From positions 310,001 to 374,000 of the forward strand of contig LATX02000112.1 in the NCBI GenBank assembly GCA_001466705.2: DNA of 64,000 nucleotides, read 5' to 3'. Below, piece after piece: positions 59,543 through 64,000 of the stretch. The DNA is from Moniliophthora roreri (lineage: Eukaryota; Basidiomycota; Agaricomycetes; Agaricales; Marasmiaceae). Below the pieces are notes generated by a model, which had not been told where the DNA came from, did no database searches, and saw nothing but the letters and a program-made list of their open reading frames with translations. Made by a program: the position numbers and the translations under genes. Every line of letters starts with the position of its first letter. The stretch's first letter is position 1.

Positions 59543-60500
59543 TTAATGGACGACCTCAAACGTCCACTCATCTTTCTTCTGCACGTACAGCTGCCAATAC
59601 TCCTTCGCAATTTCTGGTGATGCATATTTTGGGTCACCCTGGTCGACGTGCCCGCAAACAATGACCGTCGCTACGTGAACATCTACCACGAGCCGTGAGA
59701 TCAAGCTTCGAGCTGTGGGAACAAGGAGCTAAAGCTGCTCACCGGGCACCTCGACATGGAAAGCTTTTGCCAAGTGGAGTAGTGCAGCTTTCCCAACGGC
59801 CAATCCTGACATGCCTACCCTTGGTTGGCGAGAAAGACCGCCTCCAGTGATCAGGATCTATCTCAACGTTCAACACGATCAACAGTCACCACTAATATGT
59901 GAAGAAACGTACTGCAGATCGCCCTTCAGAATCTGGGACAACATTTTTCACTCCCCACTGCACGACTGCGAACCTATTTTCGCCTGGTTAGTGCCCACTA
60001 AAATATGGAAAATGCGTAAGGCTAGCAGCTCACCCAGAGGTGAGATTCATCCGCATGTGTTGATCCATATCATCGATTGACATGTCGGCAAGGTTCTTGG
60101 GTGGTCGAGAGATCGAAAGACTTCCTGCGTTCCATAACACTGCCGAAGGAGCTCCTAGGTCAGACTTGAGGCTTTCAAGAGCTACGTATACGTCATAATG
60201 AGAGCACTGTATTATGGGGGGAAATGGACAGACTCACCTTTGACACACGAATGAGGATCATTGGCATCAGCTACTGCTAACGCAACCTTAGTTCCCCCCG
60301 GCAGAAGAGCTTTGTACTTCTCCAAATTATCTTGAGAACGTGAGGATAAACCGACAGAAAATCCATGTGAGACGAAGAGTTTCGCCACTAATGCCGAATC
60401 AGCGTTTGAAGGGGGAAAGACCCTGGAAGAGCGCACCAGCTGTGGCTATCTGAGGTCCTGCTCCTACAATAAAGATACTTGGCTGCTTTGAAGTTGACAT
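59543..60500 (-). CDS. Atypical short-chain dehydrogenase/reductase (SDR), copy 1
   Basis: A Rossmann-fold oxidoreductase of about 250 residues. The start MSTSKQPSIFIVGAGPQIAT (ATG 60498-60500) joins over an intron of about 50 bases to AVAKLFVSHGFSVGLSSRSQ, giving the dinucleotide loop GAGPQIATAVA. Next are VALAVADANDPHS (acidic residue after strand 3), SAVLWNAGSL (NAG motif) and MDQHMRMNLTSG. FAVVQWGVKNVVPDSEGRSA and ILITGGGLSRQPRVGMSGLA follow, then VGKAALLHLAKAFHVEVPG and the end DEWTFEVVH, TAA at 59543-59545. The catalytic Lys is present (GKAA), but the residue four before it is Leu where most SDRs have Tyr, and the Ser position reads Gly. Its paralogue at 62630-63540 has the same exon plan. 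Confidence 0.85.
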
Positions 60501-61198
60501 AATGGTTCAAGGGAGAACTTGAGCCTGAGAATAGGTCAAAGAAGCCATTTCGGACGTCTTATACCGGAATAGTTTCGTGGATCGGTCGGAAGAAATTATT
60601 TAGATTGAGTGCACGTGGGGCTGGACAACAGATGTAAAGGCTGTGGGAAAATAATCAAATTCCCCTTCTCTTACTGTCACACGAACGAAGTTCGAACAAC
60701 ACACCGCATTGCGTGAAGCTACGGGAGGTGACGGGTCAGCTACGGTTGCTTCTTTATGCAAGGCTCGGGAAGAAGGATAACTCCAGGAAGAGCCACGAGT
60801 GCAAGCTGAAGAACAATCCAAAGCAACTTCGTTCCTTGATTCCTATCACCCTGCACTTTTGGCAACCAACTCAGTGTTTATATGATTCTGAATTACGAAT
60901 TCGGCTAATATCTGATATTCTTCGGACTTGCTACCGCGAAATCGTGTTTGAGATGACTCACGATCATCATGGTCGTGCTCAAACGTTGAATTCTAGCAGA
61001 CACGCCGACCGCGAGTACGTCGGAAGCCTTCCGGTTTAGAGCGTCAGCTCGAAAATGCTGCCAGGGGTCCGCGTCATACTCCCACTTCTGCAAGGCGGTA
61101 GAAGCCGACTATATAATGCAGCTTGTTGAGACAGTTCATCCGCAGACAACCTTCGAAAAGTCTCCGACTCAAGCAACAGAGAACACAACACAGAGACC
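60501..61198. promoter_or_regulatory. Divergent promoter region, SDR copy 1 / aldo-keto reductase
   Basis: About 0.7 kb between divergent start codons with no open frame of note. It holds the TATA-like box at 61110-61117 before the reductase. Confidence 0.5.
61110..61117 (+). promoter_or_regulatory. TATA-like box of the aldo-keto reductase gene
   Basis: TATATAAT, 82-89 bases upstream of the ATG at 61199, a usual distance for a fungal TATA element with a short leader. Confidence 0.5.
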
Positions 61199-62513
61199 AT
61201 GTCCGACATAAAGCAAGTTCAATATCGTCAGTTGGGATCCTCTGGCCTCAGAGTATCTGTACCCATCGTGAGTTTTCATCACGATCTCTTATGATATCCT
61301 CTCTCTTATTCACAACTCTTTTCCAGCTAGGCGCTATGAGCTTCGGAAGTACCGAATGGCAGGTACGAAAGCTTGTACTTCTATGCGAGACCCCGCTGAA
61401 AGAACATGTAGTCGTGGGTCCTTGATGAGGACAAGTCCATCGAAATTCTCAAAGCCGCTTGGGACCGTGGAATTAACACCTTTGACACTGCTAACATGTA
61501 CTCAAACGGTGAATCCGAACGAATCATTGGAAAATTCATTGAGAAGGTATGATGCGAAACTCAAAGCGAGTCTATCCTCCACTCACGTTCGCGCCGCAGT
61601 ATAACATCCCCCGAAACCAGTTGGTCATCCTCACCAAATGCTTCTTCCATGTCGCGCCTAAGCCTTCCGAGCACACACCCCTCAAAATGGCCGAGCTGAA
61701 CCAGCAACGACAATACGTTAATCAAGGGGGCCTCTCTCGCGCCGCCATCTTCAACCAGGTCGAGGCCTCTCTTCAACGTCTTAACACGACCTACATTGAT
61801 CTTTTACAAATCCATCGTCGCGACCCCGAAACACCCGCGGAAGAAACGATGAAAGCGTTGCATGATCTCGTGCAGAGCGGGAAGGTGCGATACATTGGCG
61901 CGTCAGCTATGAAGGCATGGCAATTTGCGCATATGAACGAAGTCGCTGCGAGAAACGGTTGGACCAAGTTTGTGAGCATGCAGGATGAATACTCGCTATT
62001 GTATAGAGAGGAAGTGGGTGCTAGATCTGACCTTTTCTGTGTCACTATCTAATCTGTATTCCTTTGTCAGGAGCGCGAAATGCACGCCTACTGTCGTTTC
62101 CATGGGATAGGGATCATCCCTTATGGACCTCTTAATGGCGGTCACCTGGCTCGTCCTCTCGGCACCTCAACCGTTCGCGATGAGAGTGCGAAGGGCACTC
62201 CCTGGGCCTTCAACCCTACTGATGCTGATCGTGCCATCCTCTCTCGCGTTGAGGAACTCGCACAGAAGCATGGCGTTACAATGGCGAAAATTGCCCTGGC
62301 TTGGATAGATTTGAAAGTGTCCAGCCCAATAGTGGGCACATCATCAGTAAAAAGGATTGAGGACAATATACCGGACCCGAATCTCAAGCTGAGTGATGAG
62401 GAGGTGAAGTACCTTGAGGAACTGTGAGTCTGCTCAATCCTTAATTTGCGGCGTTTCACTGATATGTTGATAGTTATGTCCCGAAAGCGATTCGTGGGCT
62501 ACTTTCGGAATAG
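61199..62513 (+). CDS. Aldo/keto reductase (voltage-gated K+ channel beta-subunit type)
   Basis: NADPH-dependent reductase of aldehydes or ketones with a TIM-barrel fold, about 345 residues. The start [20 protein letters not shown] (ATG 61199-61201) joins across introns to [12 protein letters not shown]. The catalytic tetrad is visible: Asp and Tyr in [13 protein letters not shown], Lys in VILTKCFF and His in [14 protein letters not shown]-site motifs follow: [50 protein letters not shown]. The last exon gives [12 protein letters not shown] with TAG at 62511-62513. About five short introns and no break. It lies between two SDR copies, one divergent and one convergent, so joint reduction of a shared substrate is conceivable (inference). 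Confidence 0.92.
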
Positions 62514-62629
62514 ATGTATGAGCTGGAACGACTGTATCTAACAAGAAGCAGTGTATACCCAGAATTCACTCTCAGTATTCGTTTTTACACAAGTGTTATA
62601 ACGAATCGTTTTCTTTCTTACGCTGGACT

Positions 62630-63540
62630 CTAGTGTTCGACCTCAAATGTCCAGTCTTCCTTTTTCTGAATGTATAGCTGCCAATACTCCTTTGCAATGA
62701 CAGGTGAGGATGAAAAAGGGTCACCGTCCGGTTGGTCGACATAACCATTCACAATGACCGTTGCGACGTGAATTTCTGTTCCGGACAGTGAGATCTGACT
62801 ACTGAATGACTGAGCTACAAAGGGTGCTCACCCGGTACTTCGAGCCGAAAGGCTCTTCCCAAGTTGAGAAGCGCTGCTTTCCCAGCACCCAATCCTGAGA
62901 GACCGACCATGGGTTGCAGAGAAAGACCACCTCCGGTGACGAAGACTGCAGAGCGTCCTTCGGAATCTGGCACAACATTCTTCACTCCCCATTGCATAAC
63001 AGCGAATCTGCTCTCCGGTCGGTACTTATATATGCACATTCACGTGAATCAGGCACGACGCTCACCCGGAAACAACATTCATCCGCATATGCTTCTCCAT
63101 GTCCTCAATTGTCACATCCGTAATGGACTTTTTGGCTCGAAGAGAGAATTCGAGACTTCCTGCGTTCCAAAGGACTGCTGATGGTGCCCCCAATTCAGAC
63201 TTGAGGCTTTCAAGAGCTAAGAAAACGCCATGAGCACTCTGTCGTGCGGGAATTGGGATAAGGCGTATACCTTTAACACCCGAATAAGGATCTTCAGCAT
63301 CAGCTATTGTTCCAGCAACTTTGGTTCCCTCTGGCAAGAGCGCTTTGTATTTTTGCAAGTTTGCCTGAGAGCGCGAGGAGAGATCAACTGAGAAACCGTT
63401 AGAGGCAAAGATTTTTGCTACTATAAGGATACCAAATAAGCATTTGAAGAGGAGGATCCCTTATGTAGAAGCGCACCAGCTGTGGCTATCTGGGGACCAG
63501 CTCCAATGATGAAGATGCTTGGTTGCTCTGCGTTGGCCAT
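62630..63540 (-). CDS. Atypical short-chain dehydrogenase/reductase (SDR), copy 2
   Basis: Paralogue of the SDR at 59543-60500 with the same exon pattern. MANAEQPSIFIIGAGPQIAT (ATG 63538-63540) splices to AVAKIFASNGFSVDLSSRSQ. It continues with VAGTIADAEDPYSGVK, SAVLWNAGSL, MEKHMRMNVVSG, FAVMQWGVKNVVPDSEGRSA and VFVTGGGLSLQPMVGLSGLG. AGKAALLNLGRAFRLEVPG follows, then the end KEDWTFEVEH, TAG at 62630-62632. As in copy 1, Leu stands at the usual catalytic Tyr position and Gly at Ser; the Lys is kept. The intron present in copy 1 before ILITGGG seems absent here (SAVFVTGGG is continuous), an intron loss or gain since duplication. It converges on the aldo/keto reductase. Confidence 0.86.
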
Positions 63541-64000
63541 TGCTGTTTGTTACGGGGATAAGGAGAGGCACAAGCAGTCATCTTATGATAAATCAGTGCG
63601 CAGGAAGCTATAGGAAGGCTGAGGAAAAGCTGTAAGCAATTGTCAAGTGATCCCGTTAACATGATCGACGAACCTGGAATCATCCTATACTAAGTTCCCA
63701 TCGGTCAGCATGATGAGCGGGATTCGGATGCTTGCGAGATGAAGGATTTAGTGCGGGTAGGGGTCAAAAGGCAGGACGTTAAGCGCTAAACTTCGAAGGC
63801 AACTATGTAGAATCCGTTCAAATGCAACTGTATTGATATCCATCTTAATAATACACGTGGAGATAGGTAGACGAGTGATGATATACAACGTCGGGATTAG
63901 TCTGAAGCAGAACGTAGTCGGTACATGTGCAGGGATAGATGTGAGCTAACGCAACCATCTAGATATCGGGCCATGAACACGATGGAGAAATTGTCTTGAG
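63541..64000. other. Upstream of SDR copy 2, no gene seen
   Basis: Promoter side of the SDR gene up to the window edge. No recognisable coding frame. Confidence 0.45.

Noticed and set aside
1..64000. tRNA, rRNA or CRISPR loci
   Set aside because: No tRNA B-box with a plausible cloverleaf, no rRNA-like sequence and no regularly spaced repeats were found by eye.

Overview
The window reads as nuclear DNA of a basidiomycete fungus, most likely an Agaricomycete. Genes are compact and cut by many short GT-AG introns of about 45-60 bases. The recognisable families fit such a genome: CYP64-like P450s, SYLF-domain protein, BTB-like proteins, an orphan 7TM protein, midasin and Trs65. I see no rRNA, tRNA, CRISPR array or intact transposon.

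Layout: (1) 1-3.8 kb, a decayed P450 next to an intact P450 on the opposite strand. (2) 5.4-10.7 kb, the TRAPPII subunit Trs65 and, divergently, an unrecognised protein with a possible ubiquitin-like C-terminus. (3) 11.4-14.7 kb, a graveyard of a frameshifted thioesterase-like gene and two tandem alpha/beta-hydrolase relics. (4) 15.7-19.1 kb, a membrane-anchored nucleotide pyrophosphatase/phosphodiesterase and a SYLF lipid-binding protein, convergent. (5) 19.9-30.5 kb, two BTB-like paralogues in inverted orientation bracketing about 8.5 kb with no firm gene but with an inverted-repeat cluster, a 24-bp tandem repeat and a strong G-quadruplex motif. (6) 30.6-38 kb, peroxisomal acyl-CoA oxidase, an orphan 7TM protein, a secreted Pro-rich protein and a small membrane protein. 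(7) 38.4-54.4 kb, the giant ribosome-assembly ATPase midasin, divergent from a homeodomain-like gene with an altered recognition helix. (8) 56.3-59.4 kb, a mitochondrial membrane protein, a broken kinase-like gene and an unrecognised gene. (9) 59.5-63.5 kb, two tandem-type copies of an atypical SDR with an aldo/keto reductase between them.

Housekeeping genes (Trs65, midasin, acyl-CoA oxidase) are interleaved with accessory, duplicated or dying genes. The most plausible functional unit is the SDR-AKR-SDR set, where one SDR and the reductase share a 0.7-kb divergent promoter. The SDRs lack the usual catalytic Tyr, so their chemistry is open. Exon boundaries were placed by eye from splice signals and conserved protein motifs; ends are more certain than internal junctions.
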